Assembly (NCBI GenBank): GCA_026710045.1
Contig: JAPORU010000176.1
Location: 1 to 64,000 of the forward strand
DNA length: 64,000 bases
From: Aestuariivita sp.
GTDB taxonomy: Bacteria > Pseudomonadota > Alphaproteobacteria > Rhodobacterales > Rhodobacteraceae
Direction: 5' to 3'
A program made the translations under genes and the position numbers. The notes under the pieces are model-generated. The model did no database searches. It was not told the origin of the DNA and saw only the letters and a program-made list of their open reading frames with translations. This document shows, one piece after another, positions 44,987-53,854 of the stretch (the stretch's first letter is position 1; every line of letters begins with the position of its first letter).

Positions 44987-46347
44987 TTTTATATCGACCT
45001 CCTAAAATCAAGAAAAAACAAACCTATTTTCAGAGACTCTGTAACACGTTGCTGTTGTTGCACACGCGCCCTTCACAAGACCCGACTTAACTCTATCTGC
45101 GCAACACAACTCTGATTACCCCAGTGTCGCTTGTTGATTCTGTCCGCGCACTCACCACCATCGCATTTGATCCTCGCTAAAATTCAACAGGTTTTAACAC
45201 AGTCAGGACACAGCTGGAAATCGCAACAGTTATTGGTCCACCTGAGACCCTCGAGATCCGCGATATGGATATATCAGGAATTCCTACATAGACGATTGAA
45301 GAAACATCAAAACAGCAGTCCAACAATCGACACGAAATCGGTGCTATTTTCCCGATAAATGTCTCGAACTCTACACAGGGCCTGAACAAAGCGCACCCTC
45401 GCCAAATGAGGTGAAAGTCACTTGGCAACAACCTGATGAAAAATGGTTCAAGCAATCACCAAGAAATCATTGATGACCGACCTCATGTTATCCAATAATG
45501 ATGCCTCATCATAGTTCTCCAAGAAGATAAAGTTACAAAATTTGAATAGTATTGTCTAGGTATATCTCATCAACATCAATAATTTTCGCTAATTCAGCGA
45601 CGAAGAGACGATTAAGCGTACGTATGCAAAGCCGTTACAGTACAGGAAGCAACTGTGTTGCACATGACTCTCAAGTTACGATTTTGATTCCAAAATTCTG
45701 CGGCAATAATTTTATGACTCCATGTAAATGGAGTCATTTCTACTGGCTTCTCTGCGTGCTCAACGTCGCTTTGCTTGCCTGATATCTGTAATCGTTTGTC
45801 GATTAAACAATGTCCGGCAAGATTCCCTATGCGAAGTAATGAATGTTCATGGCCTCCTTCGGAATGCGAAAAAGATCGATCCGTTGATCGAATGCATTTG
45901 TCCGATTGTCTGGCTTAATTCAACAGTCATGCGCTCTTCGCTAATTACCTTGCAATAGGTCTTTTTAGATCACACAACGACGAGTGGATTACTCTTGGCC
46001 GACATACTGCGAGGAAACGGAGTATGAGACTCGGCTCATCGACATAATTTACAGGCAAGAGAAGGCTTCATAATTTGACCGCTCAGCGATTCCACCACAT
46101 GCGCCAAGGGTAAAACCGATGCATTTTTTATAACACGATCGTCGTCACGAATAAGTTTAGTTCCCGAAAATAACACCCGATCTCATTGACAAGTATTACG
46201 CCTGCAAAGCTGGCCCTGTGTTCAAAGTCTGCCGTAATGTACCCATTTTATTCGACTCTCTTTCGAGAATGTCATTTTATGCATTCACATTCAAATGGGT
46301 CACTCAAAGCAAGTGGGCACATGATGCAAAGTGTATCATCGCCGATT
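44987..46347. other. Gene-poor region with a perfect hairpin and possible remnants
   Basis: No gene can be supported in these 1361 AT-rich bases. Between about 45205 and 45420 a plus-strand frame reads LEIATVIGPPETLEIRDMDI with interruptions by stops and continues as RHEIGAIFPINVSNSTQ, which looks like worn coding sequence of unknown family. A perfect 10-bp hairpin stands at 45714-45737. Other short frames have no features. The region probably is a graveyard of lost genes. Confidence 0.4.
45714..45737. terminator. Perfect hairpin in gene-poor region
   Basis: ATGACTCCAT-GTAA-ATGGAGTCAT, a 10-bp stem with a four-base loop, preceded by AATAATTTT and followed by TTTC. The T-rich flank suits a terminator, yet no intact gene ends here; it may have served a lost gene or a small RNA. 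Confidence 0.4.
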
Positions 46348-46944
46348 TCAAGCAACCACATGAATACTAGACATAACTTTGCTCACCTGACGGCAAAATT
46401 TCGCGCGTGCACGATCAGTTGAACGATTCATATCGTATAGTGCCAAATATCGTGTTCTGGCCAGAGGATGCACGACAGCACGAAGATGCCGTGTCACACA
46501 TCGACGCGGCGGATCACCACACGCCATAGCACGTATCCGTGTTGTACCATAAGTCGTTATCGCACCCAAAAAACGGATATTGCGCAGATGACCTGAGATT
46601 TTTCCATCATTCAGTACAAATGACACGCCGGGAAGAAAGACACGATCAATAAACCCCTTCAATATCGCGGGATATCCAAAATTCCACACGGGGAACACCA
46701 TAATCAAGGCATCTGCAGATCGTAACCGTTCAACATACGATTCGACCGGTTTCAGATTCAAGCCAATATCATGGTATCCACGACGCTCCTCAGCTGTCAA
46801 AACGGGTTGAAAATTCTCAGCATAGAGATCAATCGCGTCAATGCTGCATCCCGCTGCAATAAGCGACTCACATGTGACAGTGTAGAGTACACGCGAAAAA
46901 CTCTCGGCACAAGGATGAGCGTGCAAGATTAAAAAATGGCCCAT
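46348..46944 (-). CDS. Flavodoxin-fold NAD(P)H-dependent oxidoreductase
   Basis: A 198-residue protein of the Flavodoxin_2 family (NQO1/KefF/MdaB type), FMN- or FAD-dependent two-electron reductases of quinones and similar compounds. HFLILHAHPCAESFSRVLY is the N-terminal phosphate-binding loop, and MVFPVWNFGYPAILKGFIDRVF the typical flavin-binding segment. It overlaps the upstream FAD oxidase stop by one base (TAATG) and is the last gene of the ABC-deaminase operon, where it may reduce an intermediate or recycle a cofactor. Confidence 0.88.
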   Translation of the reverse strand: MGHFLILHAHPCAESFSRVLYTVTCESLIAAGCSIDAIDLYAENFQPVLTAEERRGYHDIGLNLKPVESYVERLRSADALIMVFPVWNFGYPAILKGFIDRVFLPGVSFVLNDGKISGHLRNIRFLGAITTYGTTRIRAMACGDPPRRCVTRHLRAVVHPLARTRYLALYDMNRSTDRARAKFCRQVSKVMSSIHVVA

Positions 46945-48341
46945 TACCCAACCTGGAGTTTTGGATAAGTGTACATGCGTGAATAATCCCAGTCTGGATC
47001 ATCCCACGCAATCATTTTCCCGGGATTCAAGAGGCCTTTCGGATCAGCTTCCCGCTTAAACTGCAATTGTCGATCGTCGACGATTTGGCGACCACCCTCT
47101 TCAAGCGTATATCGATGTGGATTAAAAACCATCGCGCCCGTCTCTTCGTGTATACGAATAATCTCATCTAACCGCTCTTCCGTCGTAAACTTCACAAGAC
47201 TCAGGCCCGCGAACCAGATCTTCCCGGCTTCACGGATCGCTTCAAGATGTTGTAGCACTTCCGGATAGAACTGGGTGCGGATTTTCTCAACTAAAGCGCG
47301 ATGATCAGGATAGCCATACCTCACCTGCAGATATGTTATTGACGGATCGACTTTCAACGCGCGCAACGTTGTATGATTCCACCCATACTCAAATACCCGA
47401 CCCGGATGACGGACCCAATCATTGTTGTCCGACCGGTATATCACCGTTGCTTCAGGGCGACGTGCAACTAGGGTAATAAACCCATCCATAGAATGTGGCG
47501 CAACCATCAATGCTACCAGATGCGTGTGTTTATCAACATGTGGCTGAACTCTCTGAAAGTAATCATACGCGATCGGAGCTTCAAACACAGTGGACAGCTT
47601 GATCAAAATACCATCTTCATTTGCAACATCCTCCGCAAACACCATTGCAGCCATGAAATCATCAAACGCGACAAATAACTCTGTCCACTCATAAGCTGTC
47701 GTCAACGGCATTTCCACTTCCGTAATGATACCATTTGTGCCATATGCGTGCGACACACGTGCAAGCTCTTCACCACCAAACTCCAAAATACGCGGTTTTT
47801 TCTCCATCGTGATTACACGCAAACGGATAATGTTGCCGAGGTCCCGCAAACTTCCCCATGTGCAAGAACCCACTCCTCCTGATCCGCCAGCAATGAAACC
47901 CCCTATCGTTGCCGTCGCCCACGTCGAGGAGAACATTCGAATTTCCTGACCTGAGTCCTTGATGCAATGTGCATCTAAATCCTTCAGTAAAACGCCGGGC
48001 TCACAGACAACACGCCCGGGTTTCACCTCTTTGATCCGGTCCATTCCCGCAAGATGCAAAATACAACCTCCTTCAAGGGGCATAGCCTGTGCATAATTTC
48101 CTGTTCCCGATCCGCGAGTTGTAACCGGCACATCATGTTCATAACAAACCTTGAGAACTTCAATGACATCTGATTCCGACTTTGGCGAAACGACAAAGTC
48201 CGCGACAACATGGTCCAATCGATCTTTAAGCACCGGCGAATACCAAAAGAAATCACGACTCTTCGCCTTAATGGCGCTCGCGCTTTGTTCAATATCTAAA
48301 TGAGACAAAGCCGATTTCGCGGCGGTAACATTTGCTGTCAT
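46944..48341 (-). CDS. FAD-linked oxidase (GlcD/PCMH type)
   Basis: A 465-residue flavoprotein with an N-terminal FAD-binding PCMH domain (VVSPKSESDVIEVLKVCYEH, then TTRGSGTGNYAQAMPLEGGC binding the FAD diphosphate, and FIAGGSGGVGSCTWG) and a C-terminal cap domain of the glycolate oxidase/lactate dehydrogenase type ending LLNPGKMIAWD. It would oxidise a hydroxyl or similar group of a small substrate. It overlaps the deaminase gene by four bases and the flavodoxin-fold gene by one, so it acts in the same pathway. The substrate is unknown. Confidence 0.87.
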   Translation of the reverse strand: MTANVTAAKSALSHLDIEQSASAIKAKSRDFFWYSPVLKDRLDHVVADFVVSPKSESDVIEVLKVCYEHDVPVTTRGSGTGNYAQAMPLEGGCILHLAGMDRIKEVKPGRVVCEPGVLLKDLDAHCIKDSGQEIRMFSSTWATATIGGFIAGGSGGVGSCTWGSLRDLGNIIRLRVITMEKKPRILEFGGEELARVSHAYGTNGIITEVEMPLTTAYEWTELFVAFDDFMAAMVFAEDVANEDGILIKLSTVFEAPIAYDYFQRVQPHVDKHTHLVALMVAPHSMDGFITLVARRPEATVIYRSDNNDWVRHPGRVFEYGWNHTTLRALKVDPSITYLQVRYGYPDHRALVEKIRTQFYPEVLQHLEAIREAGKIWFAGLSLVKFTTEERLDEIIRIHEETGAMVFNPHRYTLEEGGRQIVDDRQLQFKREADPKGLLNPGKMIAWDDPDWDYSRMYTYPKLQVG

Positions 48342-49606
48342 GCGTTCTCCATCAAGTAATCGAGTTCACAATAATCCGGCAAAGCCCGGGTTATCTGTTT
48401 GCCAGCCCGTATCACAACACGATCGGATTGCGGTCGTGACAAGAGTTCGTTCCAGTTGCGTGCCTTGAAAATTATAAAGTCCGCAGGAAAACCGGACGAA
48501 AGTGATGGTATCGAAAACCCACAAGCCTGCGCAGGATTGGTCAAGAATGCGTGACTCCAATCAACATCTGAATGATCAAGATGACCAAGACGCGTGGCTT
48601 CACGCATAACTTCCATCATATCGAGATCACCATACGCAAAGAATGGATCGCGGGTATTATCAGACGCAAAGGATACGTTAATACCACGACTTTGCATTTC
48701 GTGGATAAGCGTGATCCCTCTCATCCTTGGAGTTTGTCCTGACCTGCGATCCTGAAGATACAAATTGCACATTGGTAACGAAACGACATGAATTCCGGCT
48801 TGGGCAACGATATCAAGCGTATCAAGCGCCCTTGAGATGTCCTGCGTTGTCAATGAACAACAATGTCCGACCGTTATCGAGTGATCAAAGCCACTCTCGA
48901 GCGACACCTCCGCGATCGCTCTCAAGCATTCCGTGTTCCGATCCAGAGTTTCGTCCGCATGAAAATCCACAGCTAATCCATGGTCATCCGCAATCGAAAA
49001 GAACTTTCGCAAACGTCCACGCAAATCCGCAACCGGATAAGCGACAAGACCCAACAAACCGTCATATTTTGCGACAAGTGTTGCCGTCCTTTGAAAGGGT
49101 CCATCAAAATCGATGGAATCAATTCCTACCAAACAGGATCCCTGCAGGTCAATCTTCTGACACCAATCTTCGCGCACTTCCGCGAATACCGGCCACGTAA
49201 TTTCATCTTGCGGTGGGATGGAGTCGATATGTGTACGAATCGCCCGTGTGCCGTAAGCGTAGGCACATCGTAATGAAAACTCCATACGTGCCCTGACATC
49301 GGATGCAGACCAGTTTACAATCCGATCCCGTGCAACCGTTTCGAGTGCATCTGCAAAACTACCCTGAGAATTAGGCGCACGATGCCAAATATGGCCTTTG
49401 TCCAAATGCGTATGCATGTCAATAAAGGCCGGCAATACCATTGCCCCACCCATTTCAACCGGCATTCGACCCGAGACCGTGATGCGCTCACCCTCATAAG
49501 CTAAATTTGTCCGTACGAGGTTTTCCGAACCACCAACCGCCCATCCCGGTACGGTCACGTCATTCAATTGTACACTTGAATGCGGCAGTTCTATGAAGCT
49601 CATCAC
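48338..49606 (-). CDS. Cytosine deaminase-like amidohydrolase
   Basis: A 422-residue metal-dependent amidohydrolase of the CodA group, which deaminates cytosine or related N-heterocycles. Metal ligands are seen in DMHTHLDKGHIWH, VDFHADE, VGHCCS and SFASDNTRDPF (the catalytic aspartate). Full length. It overlaps the permease gene by four bases upstream and the FAD oxidase downstream, so a substrate taken up by the ABC system is likely to be deaminated or ring-opened here. Exact substrate (pyrimidine, thiamine pyrimidine, creatinine or other) cannot be told from sequence. Confidence 0.88.
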   Translation of the reverse strand: MMSFIELPHSSVQLNDVTVPGWAVGGSENLVRTNLAYEGERITVSGRMPVEMGGAMVLPAFIDMHTHLDKGHIWHRAPNSQGSFADALETVARDRIVNWSASDVRARMEFSLRCAYAYGTRAIRTHIDSIPPQDEITWPVFAEVREDWCQKIDLQGSCLVGIDSIDFDGPFQRTATLVAKYDGLLGLVAYPVADLRGRLRKFFSIADDHGLAVDFHADETLDRNTECLRAIAEVSLESGFDHSITVGHCCSLTTQDISRALDTLDIVAQAGIHVVSLPMCNLYLQDRRSGQTPRMRGITLIHEMQSRGINVSFASDNTRDPFFAYGDLDMMEVMREATRLGHLDHSDVDWSHAFLTNPAQACGFSIPSLSSGFPADFIIFKARNWNELLSRPQSDRVVIRAGKQITRALPDYCELDYLMENA

Positions 49607-50454
49607 TGTTCTCGCTTCAATGCACTTTCATGCCAATGACGCAATGCGAGATGGCTAATCAGACTCATGATAACGAAGATGACAACTCCCATCAATGAAA
49701 TCAGAATCAGTGCTGCATAGAGACGCCCAAAGTTAAATCGATACGACGCCTCAAGCAGGGTGGATGCAAGTCCGAGGCCGGTTCCAGCCCTCCCAATTAC
49801 AAACTCTGCCACAACGGCACCAATGAGGGCTAAACCACCTGCAATTTTCAATCCCCCGATAAAAAAAGGCAAAGCGGACGGCGCCGCAAGATAACGAAGA
49901 CGCTGCCACCGTGTTGCTCCATAGATCGAAAACAGGTCCTGAAGATTATGATCGGCCGATTTTAACCCAATGGTTGTATTCGACAAGATCGGAAAAAAAG
50001 CAACAATCCACGCACATAACAGAGCCGCCAAAAAGGCACTATCAACATAAATCTGAAGAAGCGGCGCAACAGCAATAACCGGTGTGACCTGAAGAATAAC
50101 AGCGTAAGGGAAAAACGACATCTCAACCCATCGTGATTGGGTGAAAGCAACCGCCAAGATTACCCCTCCAGCAACAGCCATCACGAGTGCCCACATCGTC
50201 AAGCGCCACGTCACTAGCGTTGCCGGCCACAAAATCTCCCAATCTGTCACAGTCGACTCGGCGACTTTGAGTGGGCCGGGCAAGATATAATGCGGAACCT
50301 CATTAATGGTGACATAAAAATGCCAAATAAAAAGGGATAACACAAGAACAGTTGACGGCAATATCCACTTGGCGATGCGATTAATCCGCTCACGTCGAGC
50401 TCTTTTGAGCTCGTCCGTATCAATCGTCAGAGTAAACGAGGATTTGGCGTTCAT
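49603..50454 (-). CDS. ABC transporter permease (SsuC/TauC/ThiX-like)
   Basis: A 283-residue inner-membrane permease of the BPD_transp_1 class, with about six helices and the cytoplasmic EAA loop near IYGATRWQRLRYLAAPSALP that docks to the ATPase. The cytoplasmic N-terminus is charged. It overlaps the ATPase gene by one base (TAATG) and the deaminase gene by four. Similar permeases carry sulfonates, nitrate or thiamine pyrimidines. Confidence 0.9.
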   Translation of the reverse strand: MNAKSSFTLTIDTDELKRARRERINRIAKWILPSTVLVLSLFIWHFYVTINEVPHYILPGPLKVAESTVTDWEILWPATLVTWRLTMWALVMAVAGGVILAVAFTQSRWVEMSFFPYAVILQVTPVIAVAPLLQIYVDSAFLAALLCAWIVAFFPILSNTTIGLKSADHNLQDLFSIYGATRWQRLRYLAAPSALPFFIGGLKIAGGLALIGAVVAEFVIGRAGTGLGLASTLLEASYRFNFGRLYAALILISLMGVVIFVIMSLISHLALRHWHESALKREQ

Positions 50455-51239
50455 TATGCAGCCAGTGCCATAGCATCTTTGAGAGCATCCGACACCGTAC
50501 GATTATATTCTGCGTACTCGACGGATGTCGAAAATCCCCCACTGCGGGGATACGGAGCATCAATCTGCAATTCTCGAATCACCCGACCCGGTCGGGCTGC
50601 CATAACGACAATTCGATCCGAAAGAAAAACACTCTCAAAAACCGAATGTGTCACGAACACCACGGTGCAACCGATTTTTTCTTTCAATTCCAAAAGATCA
50701 TTATCAAGCTTTAATCGCGTGATTTCATCCAGTGCTGCAAACGGCTCGTCCATGAGAATCAGTCGCGGATTCGTGACAAGTGCACGGGCAATCGAAACCC
50801 GCATTTTCATACCTCCGGAAAGTTCTCTCGGATAAGCATCTTCGAAATTTTCCAGACCGACAAGGGACAACACGTTTAAAATGCGACTCTTCACCGCCTT
50901 ATAGGATTGACCTCTTAATCGAAAGGGAAGCCAAACGTTCTTGGCGACCGTCGCCCAAGGCATCAACGTCGGCTCCTGAAACACAATGCTGAGATCATCC
51001 AAGCTCTGCCCACCGGACCACTGGATGGATCCCGATGTGGGGCTCAACAACCCTGCAATCAGTCGCAAAGCCGTCGATTTCCCGCACCCCGACGGACCAA
51101 GTAAAGAAACAAAGTCCCCGAGGTTAATCTGCAAGTTCATGTCCTTTAGCGCAACAACGTCGCCGTTAAAGACCTTCTCTATATGCTCCATTGTAAGCAG
51201 AGAGGAACGATTTTCTATCGATGTCCGATCCGAACACAT
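50454..51239 (-). CDS. ABC transporter ATP-binding protein (SsuB/TauB/ThiZ-like)
   Basis: A 261-residue ATPase of the nitrate/sulfonate/pyrimidine importer class. Walker A is LLGPSGCGKSTALRLIAG, signature ELSGGMKMRVSIARAL, Walker B LILMDEPFAALDE, and the switch histidine is in VFVTHSVFESVFL. I start at the ATG at 51239, with CGGAG upstream; a longer frame to 51404 would run into the binding-protein gene. It follows an intrinsic terminator at 51261-51291, so it is probably expressed below the binding protein. Confidence 0.92.
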   Translation of the reverse strand: MCSDRTSIENRSSLLTMEHIEKVFNGDVVALKDMNLQINLGDFVSLLGPSGCGKSTALRLIAGLLSPTSGSIQWSGGQSLDDLSIVFQEPTLMPWATVAKNVWLPFRLRGQSYKAVKSRILNVLSLVGLENFEDAYPRELSGGMKMRVSIARALVTNPRLILMDEPFAALDEITRLKLDNDLLELKEKIGCTVVFVTHSVFESVFLSDRIVVMAARPGRVIRELQIDAPYPRSGGFSTSVEYAEYNRTVSDALKDAMALAA

Positions 51240-51260
51240 AGGCAACTCCGCTCCAAGGCG

Positions 51261-51291
51261 AGAAAAGAAAAACCGGGCGCAAAACGCCCGG
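51261..51291 (-). terminator. Intrinsic terminator between binding-protein and ATPase genes
   Basis: On the minus strand CCGGGCG pairs with CGCCCGG over a short loop rich in T, followed by TTTTTCTTTTCT. It starts 19 bases after the binding-protein stop. As the operon continues, partial read-through would give more binding protein than ATPase and permease. Confidence 0.8.
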
Positions 51292-51309
51292 CCCGTCATC
51301 TGGCATATA

Positions 51310-52305
51310 TCAATTGGTTTGTTTGATATCCATTCCAATACCTTTTCCAACAAATTCCGTCGTGAAAGAAATTTGCCAGTCCAGACCATCCGACACAACA
51401 CCACTTTCGACCATTACATCATAAAAGCCTTTTATGCGCTCATCGGTCATAACGCCAATTCCTTTTTCTAATGAATCGCCACTATCGACAATGCCGTACT
51501 CTTTCATTTTCTCCTTCGCATAGGCGATTTTATCAGCAGTCATTTCCGGATTATCCGTCATGATAAGTTGATCAGCAGCTGCGCTATCGCCATAGAGATA
51601 ATTGTACCAACCCTTTATCGATGCATCGACGAAACACTGCACTTTCTCTGGTTCCTGTGCAATTGTATCTGCCATTGTCTCAATTGTGGTCGAGTACGAG
51701 GAGTAACCGGCATCCGCGATCAGGAACACATTGGGCTCAAAGTGATCTTTTTTGATAAGATACGGCTCTGACGACAGATACCCTTGCATCCCTTTACGTT
51801 TATCGGCAATGAATGGTGCGGGGTTGAATGTATAAGGTTCTCTCTGCTCAGGCGTAAATCCATAAGCCTTTATCATCCACTGATAATATGACTGATAGCC
51901 GTTATCACCGATGAGCAATGTCAAATCCTTTAACTCCTCCCACGTATCAGCCTCACCCGGATGAGCAATAATCACTTGAGGATCTTTCTGGAACATAGCC
52001 GCAACATTGACAACGGGAATTCCTTCCTGAACCGCGTTAAAGGCTTCCAGCAGACTACCACCCATGTGAAAGTCAATTTTGTTTGCAAACAAGAGTTGTC
52101 GGTTTGCTACTTGTGGACCACCTTGTCTGATTTCCACATCAAAACCGCAATCGTTTTTGTAGGTACCATCAGCAACCGATTGATAAAAGCCACCATGTTC
52201 GGCTTGAGCTAACCAATTTGAACCGAACACAACCGTCTCCGCCTGTGCGATGTTCACGCCTAAAACCAGTGCGGCCGCGAGTGAAAATGAGTTTTTGAAG
52301 GTCAT
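51310..52305 (-). CDS. NMT1/THI5-like ABC substrate-binding protein
   Basis: A 331-residue periplasmic binding protein of the type 2 fold (NMT1/SsuA class), likely recognising a thiamine-pyrimidine-like or other nitrogen heterocycle. Signal peptide: residues 1-22, ending NIAQA. Mature start ETVVFGSNWLAQAEHGGFYQ is typical of the pyrimidine-binding branch, as is DCGFDVEIRQGGPQVANRQL. First gene of the operon. The upstream region shows no riboswitch that I can recognise. Confidence 0.88.
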   Translation of the reverse strand: MTFKNSFSLAAALVLGVNIAQAETVVFGSNWLAQAEHGGFYQSVADGTYKNDCGFDVEIRQGGPQVANRQLLFANKIDFHMGGSLLEAFNAVQEGIPVVNVAAMFQKDPQVIIAHPGEADTWEELKDLTLLIGDNGYQSYYQWMIKAYGFTPEQREPYTFNPAPFIADKRKGMQGYLSSEPYLIKKDHFEPNVFLIADAGYSSYSTTIETMADTIAQEPEKVQCFVDASIKGWYNYLYGDSAAADQLIMTDNPEMTADKIAYAKEKMKEYGIVDSGDSLEKGIGVMTDERIKGFYDVMVESGVVSDGLDWQISFTTEFVGKGIGMDIKQTN

Positions 52306-52623
52306 ATCCTTCCTCCGTTATTTTAGTAAGCACATCCTGGTTGATTCATAATGTTTCGGCAGAGCGTAAAACTCAATCTCCCGAACAACGTAGAACGCAT
52401 CCACATCGCGTAACATTCAACATTCGAAGACGAGATGCAATGCGATATAGATCTTTGCACGGTCGATCTAATCAACCTGCTCTGCATACAATAAATTGGG
52501 TAATTTGACGATCTCGGCTTTGAAATGAAGACTTTTTCCGTAAGGCCCGAAATTTACAGTGCACTGACTTTTTCACTCGAACCTGAATTTCTCAAAACGT
52601 GATGTTCCAGAATGACTCTCGAA
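52306..52623. other. Upstream region of the ABC-deaminase operon
   Basis: These 318 bases must hold the operon promoter. I searched by eye for TPP-riboswitch motifs (CTGAGA, ACC...GATCTGG) on the minus strand and saw none. No gene recognised. Confidence 0.4.
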
Positions 52624-52710
52624 TGGTGCGGTCGAGAAGACTCGAACTTCCACGGGTTTTATCCCACAGCGACCTCAACGCTGCGCGTCTACCAATTCCG
52701 CCACGACCGC
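52624..52710 (-). tRNA. tRNA-Leu (GAG)
   Basis: An 87-base class II tRNA with encoded CCA. Acceptor stem GCGGTCG/CGACCGC, anticodon stem CAGCG/CGCTG with loop TTGAGGT giving anticodon GAG, and a long variable arm as in leucine tRNAs. It reads CTC/CTT codons. Confidence 0.96.
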
Positions 52711-53118
52711 CGACCAGGCCCTTCCAGAACATAAAAGATATTACATCGAACACCGACAAAAGAAAAGGATATTTTGACATACCGCATCACAATCGTTGTC
52801 CTTACAGCCGCAACAGAAGGCCACGAGAATATCGAATCGACACGATCCAGTCCACTCTATCTTTTCTGGGACACAATGTCGAACTTACGGTGCTGCAATC
52901 CACTTCGAGGGTTGATTATCAGTCGATTACAGCTCACATTGCGGGAGAGTGATACCGATTTCCATCCCCTTCAAATTGCTGTCCTCTGCATCATATATCC
53001 GTTTGTTTCGAACAAAGAAAGATCAATTGGCGAATTGAATTTCATGCACCATAAGGCTTTGCCAAGCGGGCACAATTGGACACATTATTCCAATCAATAA
53101 ATTGAAAGACGAGAAACG
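52711..53118. other. Gap between tRNA-Leu and lipB
   Basis: No gene recognised in 408 bases. Frames such as QSTLSFLGHNVELTVLQST followed in another frame by SDTDFHPLQIAVLCIIYPFV look mildly protein-like and may be a worn gene, but without a family match I do not call one. Confidence 0.35.
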
Positions 53119-53805
53119 GTGATTGACTGGATTGTTTCAATGGGCCTGACCCCCTACGAAACCGCGCTACAAAAGATGGAGCAGCGCGTAGCCGCTATAC
53201 AAATGGGTAATGAGAATGAGAGCATATGGCTCTTGGAGCATCCATCCTTATACACGGCTGGAACCAGTGCCAGACCTCACGATCTCATTCATCCAAAACG
53301 CTTCCCAGTCATCCACGTCAGCCGAGGGGGCCAATACACCTACCATGGTCCAGGGCAACGTGTCATTTATGTTATGCTGAATCTCAATCAACGCGGTAAA
53401 GATATACACACTTTTATTGAGTTTCTCGAACACTGGGTCGTCGACGCATTGGAAAGTTTTGGCCTTCGCCCCCTCATTCACAAAGGGCGAATCGGGGTCT
53501 GGGTCGAAAGGCCTGAAAAACCGTCGCTACCGGATGGGCAGGTCGCGGAGGACAAGATCGCGGCCATTGGTATTCGACTTCGAAAATGGATCAGCTTTCA
53601 CGGCATATCCATAAACGTCGACCCCGATCTTGAGCATTATTCAAGCATTGTTCCATGTGGAATAAAGGATTACGGTGTTACGAGCCTCGTCGATCTCGGA
53701 CTGCCTGTGACAATGGCAGATCTTGACATCGCAATACACAAGAGTTTTTGCAAGGTATCAGGCGAACAAACCCTCAACGCTTCTTCAATTCACCATACTT
53801 TTTAA
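53119..53805 (+). CDS. lipB: Octanoyltransferase LipB
   Basis: A 228-residue enzyme moving octanoyl groups from acyl carrier protein to lipoyl domains, the first step of lipoate synthesis. Motifs: [12 protein letters not shown] (69-80), the catalytic K146 in DKIAAIG, and C180 in [18 protein letters not shown] start at 53119 with GAGAAA upstream. Single-gene unit; lipA is not in the window. Confidence 0.95.
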   Translation: MIDWIVSMGLTPYETALQKMEQRVAAIQMGNENESIWLLEHPSLYTAGTSARPHDLIHPKRFPVIHVSRGGQYTYHGPGQRVIYVMLNLNQRGKDIHTFIEFLEHWVVDALESFGLRPLIHKGRIGVWVERPEKPSLPDGQVAEDKIAAIGIRLRKWISFHGISINVDPDLEHYSSIVPCGIKDYGVTSLVDLGLPVTMADLDIAIHKSFCKVSGEQTLNASSIHHTF

Positions 53806-53854
53806 CGCATACCGACGGCCAATATCAGCAAAATCGGGACTGAAAGTGATCTCG

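Noticed and set aside
52306..52560. Possible TPP riboswitch before the NMT1-like operon
   Set aside because: The operon type made it worth checking, but the conserved TPP-aptamer boxes could not be found on the minus strand.
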